Below are positions 36,430 to 48,846 of a stretch of DNA of 64,000 nt, piece after piece; positions within the stretch are counted from its first letter, which is position 1, and the number at the start of each line of letters is the position of its first letter. The notes under the pieces were generated by a model. That model saw only the letters and a program-made list of their open reading frames with translations, searched no databases and had not been told where the DNA came from. Where the stretch lies: the NCBI GenBank assembly GCA_018697195.1, contig CM031872.1, positions 9,357,924 through 9,421,923 on the forward strand, written 5' to 3'. The stretch is from Certhia americana (lineage: Eukaryota > Chordata > Aves > Passeriformes > Certhiidae). The position numbers and the translations under genes are program-made.

Positions 36430-36960
36430 CTGATGGTGGGGGAAGGAGTGGGAAAAGGCAGGGTCTCATCTCTCCCGGGCGGGAGCAGACGTGCCGGGGA
36501 GGAATGCTGCGTCTCCGTTCCAGTGCTCCAACTTGGCTGTGAGGAAGGTGCAGCCTCTCCTCCTCCGGCGAGAGCCACTGGGCCTGGTCTGCGGGGGGAG
36601 TGGAGGCTCCTGCAGCTCGGCTTTTCCATTTGGAGCTCCACGTGGCACAAACTCCCATCGGTTTCCTTGCCAGAGGGAGCCAGGTGGAGAGAACAATAAA
36701 AAGCAGAAGGCGCGGGGCGGGGCAGGATGGTCCAGAGCGGATGCAGAGGATGGAATTAATCAGCTGTCCGGGAGGAATATTAGAGCTCTTCAGCTTGTCG
36801 TCAACGCCTTCTCCTCCTTCCCAAAGACAGACACAATGAGAGACCAAGGAACATTTCCTATTGTTACGGGGGATTTGTCCACAATGTCCAGCCCCATGTG
36901 GAAGTCATTACCGGCTGGGAGTGGTAGGTATCCGCACAGAACATGCAGCGAGATGGGATG
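36430..36960. promoter_or_regulatory. CpG-enriched segment with GC box
   Basis: CpG dinucleotides are much denser than in the surrounding tens of kilobases, mainly at 36473-36530, 36560-36600 and 36700-36800. A GGGGCGGGG GC box (Sp-family type) lies at about 36715-36723. Downstream is 'ttcctattgttacggggg', with a SOX-type ATTGT core. It could be a small CpG island, a promoter of an unannotated non-coding transcript, or an enhancer. No open frame here matches a known protein. Confidence 0.3.
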
Positions 36961-39012
36961 GGGGAGGGCAACTGGGGAAAAGTTGAGAGACAAGAGATGA
37001 TGTGTCCCTGCCTAACTGATTTAAGCATCTCAAGGGAGGTGGTCACCACAGCAGCCAGGCTCCAAGCCCAGGGATCACTGTGGGCTGAGGTACAAAGTGT
37101 TTTGCTTTGTGTCACCCCTTGGGTTGAGCCAAAGTCCTGAGTGCTCCTGTGAGAAGCCACCAAGGGTAGCTCAGCGCCAACAGGAGTGGATCATGAATTT
37201 CACTGCTGCTACTGAATGGGGAAAAGAGAGACAGTTACATCAAGGTTTTCTTTTCCCTTCTCTGACCCTCCCTAGACAGAAATCCAGAGTGGCTGCAGCA
37301 GCAGCTGTACAAAGCACGAGGTGAAGATCTGACCACTGCCCACCTGCACGTCCTCCTGCTCCAGCAGAACTTGGCCTTCTGCATCATGCATGCAAGGATG
37401 TAATTATCCATGGGTGAGAGTCCAGGACTGAGTGATCAGAGAGAGTCAACACCTCCGTGTTCCCAGGGGAAGGCAGATCCTTTTAGACATATTACATCTA
37501 AGCTCAGTTTTTTCCCATTAAACCATATTTAAGACAGTAGCATGCCCAGAAGCGGTGATGTCAACATTCCCAGGACAGCTGGAGGAAAGGGGCACCTCAG
37601 AAATCCATGGGAAATTCGCATCCTGATTCATTTGCTGCCATGTCTCAGCTTCCCTGCTCCTGACTTGTTGGGTGCTGAACAAGACTGAGTTGAACAGATG
37701 TTGCTGTAGGTAGAACAGTCCTGTGTACAACAGCTGACCTCCCCAGGTTCTCTCATGTCTTCCCCAGCCATGAAGGAGCAGATAGAAACAAAGTCAGTCA
37801 TATATATTGGGGTAAAAAAATGATTGTATGAAGCCTGCTTGGGCCATTTGGTCTGACAGGAACCATATGATGCATGGGAAAGAGAAACAAGAGACACAGA
37901 AGGGCAGGCACACAGTCCAGGGCTCTATGGGGCACAGTTCATGGGACAAAGAGTGTCTGCTGGGGTGTTCAGAAGGTTCCAGACACAAGTGCCACACTTA
38001 GAGATGGGTACACGGACCTGTCTCAAACCACACCTCCCCAGCAGCACTGGGGAAACAGCAGAACACAGCTGTGGGCAGACAGGAGGAACAAGGACTCTCA
38101 GCTGTCTCTACATGCTGCAGGACAGCCTGGACAGCTATCCCAGCAACAGCCTCTTGTGCAGCACAGATTAAACAGATTTCACCAACCTTCTGCCCTCCTG
38201 CTCCAGCCTAGCCCCACCACACCCCATTTCTTGCCTCCATCAAATTTGCTGCCCAAAGGAGCCCTCACCAAGCCAAACATGGTGACATGATGCTGTGCTG
38301 CTCCTCTTTAAAAAGTAAAACAATATAAAATAAGAATGCTTGTTACGCTCCCATGGAAATTATCAGTGGGAATTTCAGGATGCTCAGCTCATTTCTCTCC
38401 AATGAATTTCACATCAGCTGAGCAGGATGTCCCTCCCCACAGGACAGCATTCAGTTGGGTACTTTCACCAGCATGAACAGTGCAGCCTTCCCTTGTAAAT
38501 AGTGTGAACATTCTCCTTAATTTATGTCCTACAAGAACTCATTTTTACCAATATTTATGCATCATAACACATTGCCCTCATCCTGCAAATTCTCAACATG
38601 GGCACAGCTTTGTGTTTGCCTGAGATCTTCCTGGTTCCAATGAGCTTTTCAGCAGCAGCTTGCTGAAGAGGCTGAGGCTGTGCTTATGTTTTATGGATCT
38701 GGAAAATTATTACATAGTGACTGGGTTCAAACAGGAGTCCCCAGATCCATCAGATGTTTGACTTGCTTAGTAAATGCTGTATAAAATGGAAACGGGATGG
38801 GAAACATAATAAAATGTAATAAAAATGTCTATAAACATTTCAGGTTATTGAAAAGAATCTCTCTTTGTAAGTTCCCTAACTTTTGAAATCATGAACATGT
38901 ATTCTCACAACACTAGACTGAGAAGTAGCTCATATTTAATTTAAATTTGCATTGTTCCAATAACACTTACAAAATACACGTGCCATTTACATGTATAAAA
39001 TACATTATTTCA
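36961..39012. other. Unique non-coding DNA
   Basis: From about 38300 the sequence turns AT-rich and non-repetitive up to the gap (possible conserved patches at 38500-38900). No gene or transposon is recognised. Confidence 0.4.
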
Positions 39013-39112
39013 NNNNNNNNNNNNNNNNNNNNNNNNNNNNNNNNNNNNNNNNNNNNNNNNNNNNNNNNNNNNNNNNNNNNNNNNNNNNNNNNNNNNNNNN
39101 NNNNNNNNNNNN
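39013..39112. other. Assembly gap (100 N)
   Basis: Exactly 100 undetermined bases, the usual placeholder for a gap of unknown size. The right edge is a pure T run. Confidence 0.99.

Positions 39113-39146
<34 letters not shown>
39113..39146. repeat. Poly-T tract at gap edge
   Basis: 34 T before the first interruption, directly abutting the gap. The homopolymer probably caused the break. Confidence 0.95.
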
Positions 39147-41070
39147 CCTTTTTTTAAACATCATCTGGATTTTCAGACAATCTTTTTTAACACCATATGC
39201 ACACTCTCCACTGTGGTAGTGAAGATGACATGAGCATGGTGTGGATCTGCTCCATCCAGAGGGAGAAGCCCATCACCCTCCAGGAAAACGGCTGTGATGG
39301 CTCAGCAGCACAAAGCCACCCTCTGTGACAGCAAAGAGGTCATGGCCACCATGGGGAAGGCAGACACAGAATCCCCAGTGCCCCCAGCCCACACCAGGGC
39401 TTCTCCACAGCAGCCTCTTCCCAGCACCAACCATCCTTCTCCCACCTCCCTTCCCTCTCTCCCCCCACTCCCAGCTCTCCTTCCTCTTCCCTCTCTTTCA
39501 CTCTCCCACCACAGCTGGTTAAAATTATGCTGGAATTTTGTTTTTCTGTCAAGTGAATTTGGACCTGGTAAATCCCTCCCAGCCATTCCAGTGGCCTCCC
39601 AGCGAACATCCAGGCTGGATGTAATGCACATGATTTAAGGAAGGTGCTGCTGGAGCTATTTCCGAGCACGTTCATAACATGGGGCTGGGGGCAGCCCAGA
39701 GGGGCTCCTGGGGCTCGCAGACACCCAGGGAGGGATGTCAGGGAGTCCACATGAGGAATGGCCAGGAGAAGGAGAAGTTTGAAGGCACAGCCTGTCAGCT
39801 GGAGCAGCTCACCTTGCAAAGGTGATGCAAAACAATAATTAAAAAAAAAAAAAAAAATTACAGCAAAAGAACACAAAACCATCTCAGGCTTGGAGAAACA
39901 CCAGCCGTCTTGTCTGGAGAGATCACAGGAGCAAACGTGAAAACCTTTATGTGAGGGAAACCAACAGGGAGCTGTGGTACAGCAGGAGGAGACCAAGTCC
40001 TTGGCTAACCCAGGGGAGTTAGTGCTGATTACAACACATGACAATGAACCAAGGCATGTACCTGCACACCAATGCTTGTACCTGGCATAGTGTGGGGGCT
40101 TCCAGTTTATATCTGGGGGGCCACCAGTTCTCAGTGGTGTTTGGGTCCCCTCTGACTCAGGCTGGCACAGCTCAGGACAGTTCTGAGCACCTGGGCTGGT
40201 GGGACCTGGCAGGGACGTGGCCATGTCCAAGCCTGAGTGCCTCCTTTGCTCAGCAGCTTTGGTGGGGAACCCAAACAATCCCAAAACTGGAGTCCCACCT
40301 CCAGCATCATCCTCAAGGAACTCCATGATCTCCCAAGAGACCAGGCAGAAGTTATGAGTAGGACTAGTTAGGAATTTGAGGTCAAAACCAGATGGACAGC
40401 AAAAAAGTCCTATTAAAAGTACCAGGTTTAAAAACAGACATACAGGTCAAAGAAATCTTGTGTTGGGGGAAATAAAGTGAGGCAATCCCTCTGGTAACAT
40501 TGAAACTGGCCCATTATGACATTTTTGGGAATGGAACAATACCATTCTAGCTTTCAATATGACTTTTTAAAAGACAATCACCAATGGTTAAAAATACTAA
40601 GTTTTTAAAAGGTCAGGAAGAGAAAAAAACTTTTCACTTTTGCCCAACAAAACCTCTAAATTAGGCCTAAGTGGGTTTTATGAGTGGGCAAGGATGGGAG
40701 GTAGGGGCTGTAAAGGGCAGATTTTATTTAATGGAATATTTTGAGTTATTTTAGAAGGCAAGAAGGGGAACTGTTCCTTTTGGTCATAATTAAATACATG
40801 CATGTTGTGCATATATACACATGTATATATCCATAAACACCTCTTTCCAGACTCAACATCCAGGCCCTCCCCAGACTTAATTAATACCTGGTTCTGCTGG
40901 GCATGTAGACACAATCCCTGTCCTGGATAGTTCCTGATCCCAAAAGAACAAACCCAAGGATGAATTAGGATTTAAGGGGCAAGGCAACAACTTAAACCCC
41001 CCTGAAAAGGCTCAGCAGCAAACCTGCAAGCCACATCCAAGGAGCTCTGGGTATCACTCATTGCATTATG
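39147..41070. other. Non-coding DNA; one long but unsupported open frame
   Basis: A 328-codon frame on the - strand (39340-40326) is the longest in the window. Its translation includes a Phe run from the A-tract at 39841-39857, and its composition drifts from Ser/Gly/Cys-rich to Glu/Gly-rich. No domain is recognised, and it has competing frames on the other strand. I do not call it a gene. Confidence 0.4.
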
Positions 41071-41107
41071 CACTTGGCCAAGTGCGTGGAGGAAAAGCTA
41101 TTTATAA
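41071..41107. promoter_or_regulatory. NKX2-type palindrome next to a MEF2-like site
   Basis: CACTTGGCCAAGTG (41071-41084) is a perfect 14-bp palindrome. Each half carries the CAAGTG core of NK2-class homeodomain sites and the centre is TTGGCCAA (NFI-half-like). CTATTTATAA (41098-41107) fits the MEF2 pattern YTAWWWWTAR. The combination is typical of cardiac or muscle enhancers, but this is inference from motifs. Confidence 0.22.
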
Positions 41108-42109
41108 GGTGATGACTGAACAGCTGAACATGGGCTGGGTTGGATGTGAGCATGGAAGAGAGGAGAGAGATGGGCTGTGCATGTGTGCATGCCCACAGGC
41201 ACGTCCATGCCCACCTCCCAGCATCCACCTCTGAAATCACTCAGAGAAGAAACAGAAAGAGAGAAATTCAAAGGCTGAACTTGGTACGAGTCCATATTCC
41301 TCCTCCCCTCACCCCAAACACAGTCATAAAAATGGCAAATTAAGGTATTTTTTTTCCTCTTACTCTTCTCTAAGATGATATAAGGATGTTTAATATATAA
41401 TCTAGATTTATGGGTTTGGTTTTTTTTCTTTTTTTGTTTGTTTGGGTTGTTTTTCAGTTAAATGCAGGGTTGTGAAAGAAAAAGAAGTCATGCTTTGGTC
41501 ATAAATAGAAAACACCCTAACAGAAAATCATTTAGATATTAATATTGCAAACCTGATGCCTGCATTTTTATGTATATATAAATATGTATTCACACACACA
41601 AAAAGGATATAGAACCAAACCCCACGCTTATACATCATGTTTATACACTACATCTAAGTGTACTTATAGTGAATTCACTTACTGACTTTTTTTTGGTGCT
41701 TGAAAACATGCCAGTAAAAAGCCAAAATGTCAGTAAACACAGTGGATGTCGTCACTGTTTTCCCTCTTCAGGTTGGTTTCCCTGGTGTACAAAGGTCAGC
41801 TCCAGCTCCAGCATAAATTACTGCTGCCTATTTGACTCATAATAACATATCCAAATAATAACCAACACATGCTGGATGCTTTATGGATGAATAATTCCTA
41901 CCCCAAAAAACTGGCAATTTAAACAGTTTAGATGTAGCAAAACTGGGAGAAAAGTCACATCGCCCAGGTTGCGTGGCCAGGGGCAGAGTAAATCCCGTGC
42001 TCAAAGAAAGCCTCCAGGACTGAACCATCTCTGCCAGCACCTCCACATCTGCCTTTGCTGCACTCAAGGCAGGAGAAGCACCTGGGACACGTGCATGGGT
42101 TGACAAACC
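41108..42109. other. Non-coding DNA with simple repeats
   Basis: T-rich tracts at about 41346-41460 and TA/CA-rich simple sequence at about 41571-41603. AT-rich unique sequence follows. No gene is recognised. Confidence 0.45.
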
Positions 42110-42640
42110 TCTGCTAAACTCCAGGAAAGCTCTGGGTGCTTTGCCTTGGAGCGGAGCTGTCACGCTTTGGGACACCCAGGCGGGTGTAGAGGTGTGGAGC
42201 GAGCACTAATGGATGTGACACAGCCTCCCCTTTCCAGGATGGGGCCCAGCTGTCACCCAGCCCTGTCCTACAGGACCTGCTCTGGCTGAACACGTGGCTG
42301 AGACCCCTCCAGCCTCCATGGCTCCCCGCACGTGAGGAGCACGAGCACAAACGCAGGCCGTCCCTCCGAGCACATCCTCTGCCTTTGCTGCTGGCTCCGT
42401 CCCTGACATGTAAATAATGACATACCATTTCCACGGCTCTCCAGCCTATTACGCTGCTCTTTGGACCTTGCCTCCCATCCGAGCAGAAAACCTGCGTCCC
42501 TGCGTGACCCTCCTGGCGCAGCCAAAGCAAACCAACGTGCTATATTTGTTTTTCAAGCCCTGGCCAGGAACGATTCCCGTAAGGCTCAGCCTGGCTTAAT
42601 GGAGCTGTTTCTGTGCTCTGCCTCTAAGCCTGCTCTTGGC
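42110..42640. promoter_or_regulatory. CpG-enriched segment
   Basis: CpG is clearly enriched across about 500 bp (e.g. 42150-42205, 42325-42400, 42430-42590), including CACGTG at 42291-42296 (E-box) and a 'gcgtgacc' motif near 42502. Inside it, 42405-42620 reads as non-repetitive sequence with mixed AT and GC motifs that could be a conserved element or small promoter. None of the frames has a known product. Confidence 0.28.
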
Positions 42641-43571
42641 CACGGGGCTGGAGCTGCTTTTGCGCTGGCTCGGGCAGGACACAGTGGGGTTTGCTGGAGG
42701 TAACAAAGTGAGAAGCAGTGGCAGAAAGGGATGGTGGGGTAGTGGGGGAGGAAGAGGACAAGAGACACGAGGGAAAACAAGGAGGAGGGGCAGACAGAGG
42801 GTGCTCCCAGCCTTCCCAGTGTATTGTGGCTGCTCAAGACAAACTTGGCTGGGCAGCAGCTTAGCAGCGAGGAGCAAGTGCAGTGAGAGGACAGTGGGGT
42901 GGGATGAGATGTCACCAGGACATCCTCACCATGTGTGTCCCACCACCACACTCATCCCTTCCAGCCTCTTGCTTGACCACAGCAGCCAGGGTGTTTTTCT
43001 TGGAGGTAGAGGCTGCTCCCCACTTGTTTTATTCACCCCAAAGAGTGATGTTCTGACACAAACATGATGACATAAATCTTGCCCTAAAATAGACACATGA
43101 GATGCTGAGCTTTTTTCCATCATACTAAAGCCCTGTCCTCTGTTCTTGTGAAGCCTCTTGCCACCCCCATGGGCACCTGCTTTATTGCAGAACTATCTGC
43201 AGCCCAAAGAGTCCTGGATATCACCAGAGCACCACAGTCTGAGTCCCCATATAAAGACAATCCTATTGGCAGGGCACAGGGAGACTTATTTTTCCAGGAG
43301 ACCCCTCTTGCCAGCAGGATTTTCTCACCGGGAGCACTCAGCAGAGGGATGAGCAGGTCTGTCCCGCCAAGGATGTTTGCAGCCAGTCAAGTGCATGGCC
43401 ACAGCCTGCACTCAGGGAGCAATAAGATGTTAATTAGAGAGGTTCATCGCAAGTCCTGCTAATTGCATCAGTGAGGTGTGAGTGTCCCACACACAGTGCC
43501 TGTGAGACACTTGTCCTCTCTCCCTGGTGTGCCCAGACTCTGCACACTGGAGTAGAGCAAAGGTTGAGGCT
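42641..43571. other. Unique non-coding DNA
   Basis: A G-rich patch at 42725-42790 (GGGATGGTGGGGTAGTGGGGG) could form a quadruplex. No gene is recognised. Confidence 0.4.
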
Positions 43572-43725
43572 GTGGAGTCTCCCTCACTGGAGATATTCCA
43601 GAACCATTTGGACACAATCCTGCGCCATGTGATCTGGGAAGACTGTGTGTGAGCAGGGAGGTGGGACCAGATGATCCAATGTGGTCTCTTCCAACATGAC
43701 CCACTCTGTGATTCTGTAAAGGAGT
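43572..43725 (+). mobile_element. CR1-type LINE 3' end (older subfamily)
   Basis: Order of blocks: 'tgtggagtctccctcactgg', 'agatattccagaaccatttg', 'gacacaatcctg', 'gggaccagatgatccaatgt', 'ggtctcttccaaca', 'ctctgtgattctgt'. This matches an older CR1 tail ending in TTCTGTGATTCTGTR. Truncated, with no coding capacity. Confidence 0.9.
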
Positions 43726-45012
43726 TATACCAGGCTCAGCACACAAAACCCAAGTAGTTCCCCTGCTGCCAGACAGGAAAAGCTTTGGGGAGGATGAGGA
43801 CAGCATGGCTATTGGACCCAGATCTCCTGTTTAGTGTTGAAACATGTCCAGAGCAAAGCAGGAGAAAGGAGAGATTGAATCTGCAAAGCTTGGCTTAAGA
43901 GCCAGATCAGGAGCTGAGCTCACTCAGAGTTTGGATGTATTCAACTGGGAAAAGATTTGGCTCCTCAGGAGGAAGAATGGCCATGAAGTACTGCTGTTTT
44001 ATTGTTGGCACCCATCCTATGAGGATGCACCCATTTCTGATGGCAGTCAGCACCTCCATACTCACACTGCAGCCCACCAAAATTGCATCCACTCCAATAC
44101 ACTTCATGCTCAGGACGTGGGAGAGTAACCAAATGCCCTCACCCTGTGGCCAGCATTACTTTGTGTACTAGTGTTCTGTGAACTAGGGACCTCTGAGCCC
44201 ATCAAACCTCAGCAAGGTCGGATATAACGAGGATGAGATACATCTTCCCTGAACATCCTCAAAACCAGCAAACAAGCTACCCAGAAAGCCACCAAAGAAG
44301 GACATCTGGGATGCCAGGGTGTTCCTGCACATCCTAAGCTGCTGCAGTCAGGCAGGAGGGGAGAGGAGCACTCCAAGGCCAACAGAAGGGATCCTCTATT
44401 CCTGGGTAGCACAGGCATGGGGGAAGAGGCAGCTGAATGTTTTATGGCAAATGTAAAACATTTAAAAGTAAATGTGGAATCTCTGCCCAAAGGGTATTGA
44501 ATAACTCAGCTGTGTGAAGGAGTCCCTCACCCCTGGGCATCCTGGGCATGTGGGATCACAAATCACCATTTGTGCTGGGTGTAATTAAGAACATTGAGTC
44601 AAATTCCTGACCACAACCACAGCCACCCATGGGCTGTGGCTATGAGGGAGCTGTAGTGACCACTGCAGCATCTCAGAAATGCCACCTCCAGTCAGGAGCT
44701 CCCCCTGACCCCCGTCAGTGCGGGCATCTCCCACAGCCTCACTGTACACACAGGACATCAGTCTCCAGCTGGAATGTTCTGGCATCTTCCCCCAGAGGGA
44801 CAGGAAAGGTGAGCTTTAGGTGAGCCAAAATGATGTCTCCGCCACTGAAACCCTCCCTGGTCCTGCTGCAGGGACAGGACACAGCTGTGGGGAGATCTGC
44901 AGGGCACGACCTGGACACAATTCCAGAGATGCCAGTCTCACATGGAAAGCCTAGATGGGCAGGAACACAAGCAGGGCTGCAACTCCACCTCGGTCCTGCC
45001 CTCCCTCCTGCC
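43726..45012. other. Unique non-coding DNA
   Basis: No gene, RNA or repeat family is recognised. Confidence 0.4.
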
Positions 45013-45034
45013 TTGGGAGGAAGGGAGGGAGGGA
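45013..45034 (+). repeat. Short G-quadruplex-type motif
   Basis: GGGAGGAAGGGAGGGAGGG gives four G-triplets with loops of one to five bases, the classical quadruplex pattern, next to a CCTCC-rich patch just upstream. Confidence 0.75.
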
Positions 45035-48000
45035 GCGACAGTGCCACACATCCCTTGGGATGCCAGGACAGGGAAAGGCAAGGCAAGGCAAGACCAGGAG
45101 CACATGGTGAATGGCAGGGCTGGGGCTGCCTGAGTGCAGAGCGACCCAGACGGGGCCCCCTCAGCTTCCCAGCCAAGGCAGGACGGAGCAGCCCAGCTGC
45201 TCAGGCTTGGCTTCTCCTTGCATGGCAGCTGGGGGGGAGAGCCAAGCACAGGGAGAGACGGGAGTGTGTGCGTGCACAGGGGGCTGCAAACGCCCTCCCC
45301 TCCAACATTCCCCCAGCTTGGGGGGGAAAAAAAAGTAATTAGTAATTAGAAGGTGAAATCAGGACACAAAAGAAGCAGAAAATCATCTCAAAGGGTGCTT
45401 TTTCTTTTTAAAGGTTTCACCAAGATTTTTGCTTTTCCCCAGGGTGTCCTTTGCAAATCAGGCCTCACGGCAAAGGCTATTGGATATGACTCTGACGTCA
45501 GCAGGGAAAAGGTCCCCAGACTCTCATTAGAAAGGGGAAGAAAAAAAAGAAAAAAAGAAAAAAAAAAAGTCTATCCTTTTTTTTTTTCTCCCTGACCAAT
45601 TTAACCTTTTCAGAACAATAAACAGAGTGGTTACAGGACGAAACCAAGCAAGCAAAAGGGTCATGTGCTTTGCTGTCTGGGGACAAGGGAAGGGACATGG
45701 TGGCAAATGCCAAGGGCTTGAGCTGGTGCTGCAGCTGGGCAGCCCCATGCTCCCCATGGCTCAGCACTCAGGGGCCCCTGGACAGCAGCACTGTGCCCAC
45801 AAACAGGGTTGCTTTTGACCCTTTGCTACTCTGGGAACTGAACATTTCACCACCTGAGCCAGTGGGCTGGCATCAGAAAGGAATTCTGTGGGGCTGTGGG
45901 ATACAGTGATAGCTGCCTTAGATGGGGAGAGGGAGAAGCCAGTGGTACCCAAAGGCAGGGAAGGGTTTTGGCCTGACTCTGCTGCTGACACAGCCACAGT
46001 GACAGAAAACAGTGAGCAGGGTGAAAAGCTGCTCTGCCTTGCCCCAGAATGCAGGGCCAAATTGAATTAGTGTACCCCATCTTGCTGCAGTGGCTCCATG
46101 GGCGAAATCCTGCAGCAGCTCCCCAAATGCCCCTTGCAGACTTCCCACCCATTTTGGAGAATGCTATGATGTCGGGGTTTGCATTATCCTGGCACACAGG
46201 TTCTGTACAGGAGAAGTGTAGGGTTATCAGCAGCTCCTCATTGGAAAATGAAGCATCAGTGTTCAGAACCCTTGATTGCCATTTTGGGGGAGGATAGAGG
46301 TGTGAACGAGGCCCAAAGGGGCCATGCTGAGTCAGGAACTGTCCCAGCCATAGACATTGTCTATGGAAAAAAGGATATTTAAGTTTTAAGATGGTGAAGG
46401 GTCACACCTAAATGAAATACCCTTTTCCAAATTGTAAAGGTGAGGCTTGTTTCTGTGTAGTACATAGGACTGTGCTGATGGAGCCTGGGACACCCAGGCA
46501 GGGCAGCAGCCCAGGGGGAATATTTGCTCATCCCATGTTATTTTGGGCCCAGTTTTCCCAGCCTGGGGTGGGCAGATACCGCTGAGCAGATCTGACAGGG
46601 CTCCTCATGACAACTGGGTTGCTGCCCTTTTGCAGGAAGTGGAGGAAAAATCACCCTGAGGTAGGAAAAAGACATTGTGAGTGGCAGATCCAGCTGATGG
46701 AGGGAGGAGGACCAAAGGGATGGCTTCTCCACCCTTCCTGTTCCATCTGGAGCCATGCTGGACCTCCCTGCTCCCCACACCATCTATGGGCTTGTTTTTC
46801 TGGGAGATTCTGCATTATTTGCCTCTCCTCTTTCTGGGTGCCCTTGTGCCCTGAGCATCCCCCTCCTTTGACCCTGCACCTTTTCCCTTGCTCTTCATGG
46901 AGCGAGGAGACAACTTCCCACCTGGCACAGTGGGGGTCTGCTTTAAACCCAGCCCTGCACACCCTAAAGCCACAGCACCCCATCCCACAAGCTCTCCCGT
47001 CCCACTCAAGTTTTCTTTGGTCCCCACTGCACTGTTGGGATGCACGGCTCCTCTCCCTGCTGCCACTGATGGAACCACACCGGGGCTGGATACCAGTTGC
47101 CCCAGTTCAACTGTGCTGGTGAGGGAGAGGACAGAAGCTTTGGCCAGCTCTCCACCCAGCCACGTCCCTGCAGGGTGGGGAGGGAGGAAGCACAGAGGCC
47201 ACTCGCTCTGGCTGGCTGGCCCCAGGCTTGGCTTGCCTGCTCTGGGGCGGGTATGCAGACAGGGCCCTTCCCTCTCTCCCTTTTCCTTTCTATTTTGCAC
47301 TTCACTGTCCAGGGCAGTGAATGTGGAGCCCATCAGTGCAGAAAGCTGGGATTGCTTTCCCACAACTCCCCTGTTGTTCACACGGTCATGTCTGTCCTGT
47401 GGCACTGCCACCCAAACTCAGGCAGAAGCCTCAGTCCTTCCCTGAGGTTTGGTGGGTATGTGCTGGGCTGGACAAGCCCAGGATGAGTTATAGGGACCCT
47501 TCTGGGACAGAGAGATGATAAACCCTGTGCAACAGGGCTGGAACCTCTACAGGTTGGGTCCAGGACATTTTCTCAACTAACACTGATTGCACGAGGGGGT
47601 GGAGCTCATCAGCAGTGGACTTTTTTGGGGGATCAGGATGCAATCTCCTCAACTGCCTGCCCCTGGCATAGTCCCTCCCTGCCCTGGTCATGGCTCAGGA
47701 CTTTCTCAAACCCCACAGAGCATCAAAAGGTGCTGAACCTTGTCAGAGGACAGAGGGCAGAAACCACTGGGGATTCCTGAAGTTTCTTTTGCTCACCTGG
47801 TCTTAAGCCTTCACCTTTGCAGACATTGATCCCAGCTTCCCCTGAACTCTATTCTCCCCTTTCAGTTCCCCACCCTGGCTAATTCCCCAACCCAGCAAGA
47901 CCAGCCTGACTCAGACATCACCTTGATTTTGCCCCAAGGAGGCTCACGGAGGGGATGCCCACCTGCCAGTGCCAAAAGCAGCTTTGTGTTGTACAGGATA

Positions 48001-48625
48001 ATCCTACAGGGGGTGTTGATAAAAATCTCCTCATCCCCATGGAAATTGAGCCATGTTCCTCACATACCTCCACTAATTCAATTTTACACTGTGTGAATAG
48101 ACCTGCCAAACCTTTATTTTTCTTTCTTCTTGAGAAGTTCACAGCAGAGGGGTACAGCGGGCAGAGGGGAGGGTGGGGGACACGAAGGAGGGGTGGGCTC
48201 TCTCCTGCCTCTGCTGAACCTGATCTCTGCAAAAATGGTCCTGCTTGGTCCTCTTCAGGCATGGCTCATTACTCCCCTTTCAAAACATGTGACTGGGTAG
48301 GAATGGGAAGAGAAGTCTGGGGTAAATATGAAATTGCATGAAAATACCTGGGGCAGGGGGCTGTGGATTTTGGGTTTAGGTGAGTATAAGGGATAAAAGC
48401 CCCTGAAGAGCATCCACTGCAGTTCTGCTATCATAGCTTAGGCTGGCATGGACCACAGATTGTCTCACCCTTAGTCTCCACTTCTGAGATGCTCCAGCTG
48501 GGACTCCCAGCCCCACCACACCCTCCTGGTGCCCTCTCCCATGCCAGGACTCCCCCAGCACACCTTGGTCTGCCCTGCAGGACCTCATCAGCATTTATCC
48601 AGGGTGGCGGATCAGCATCATATCA
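45035..48625. other. Non-coding DNA with an A/T-tract hairpin
   Basis: Around 45537-45588 an A-rich purine tract is followed after a few bases by an 11-T run, able to pair as a hairpin. A short direct array of GGCAA lies near 45075-45090. The rest is unique CA/TG-rich sequence with long overlapping frames on both strands and no recognisable coding exon. Confidence 0.45.
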
Positions 48626-48846
48626 AAGAATCATAGAATGGTTTGGGTTGGAAGTGATCTTGAAGCCCCACTCATTCCCACCCCATCTAGGGACACCTTC
48701 CATTATCCCAGGCTGCTCTGAGACCTGTCCAATCTGGCCTTGGACATTTACAGGGATGGGGCACCCACAAATTCTCTGGGCAATCTGTTCCAGGGCCTCA
48801 CCACCCTCACAGGGAAGAATTTTTTCAAAGATCTAATCTAACCCCC
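48626..48846 (-). mobile_element. CR1 LINE 3' end
   Basis: A clear complement-strand CR1 tail: 'aagaatcatagaatggtttg', 'ggttggaagtgatcttga', 'gggacaccttccattatccc', 'aggctgctctgagacctg', 'ccttggacatttacagggat', 'ctgggcaatctgttccaggg', 'cctcaccaccctcacaggg', 'aagaattttttc'. Among the best-preserved copies here. Confidence 0.97.

Noticed and set aside
45537..45588. A-tract/T-tract hairpin as a terminator or small RNA
   Set aside because: It is a homopolymer pairing with no structured stem; such tracts are common here and carry no specific signal.
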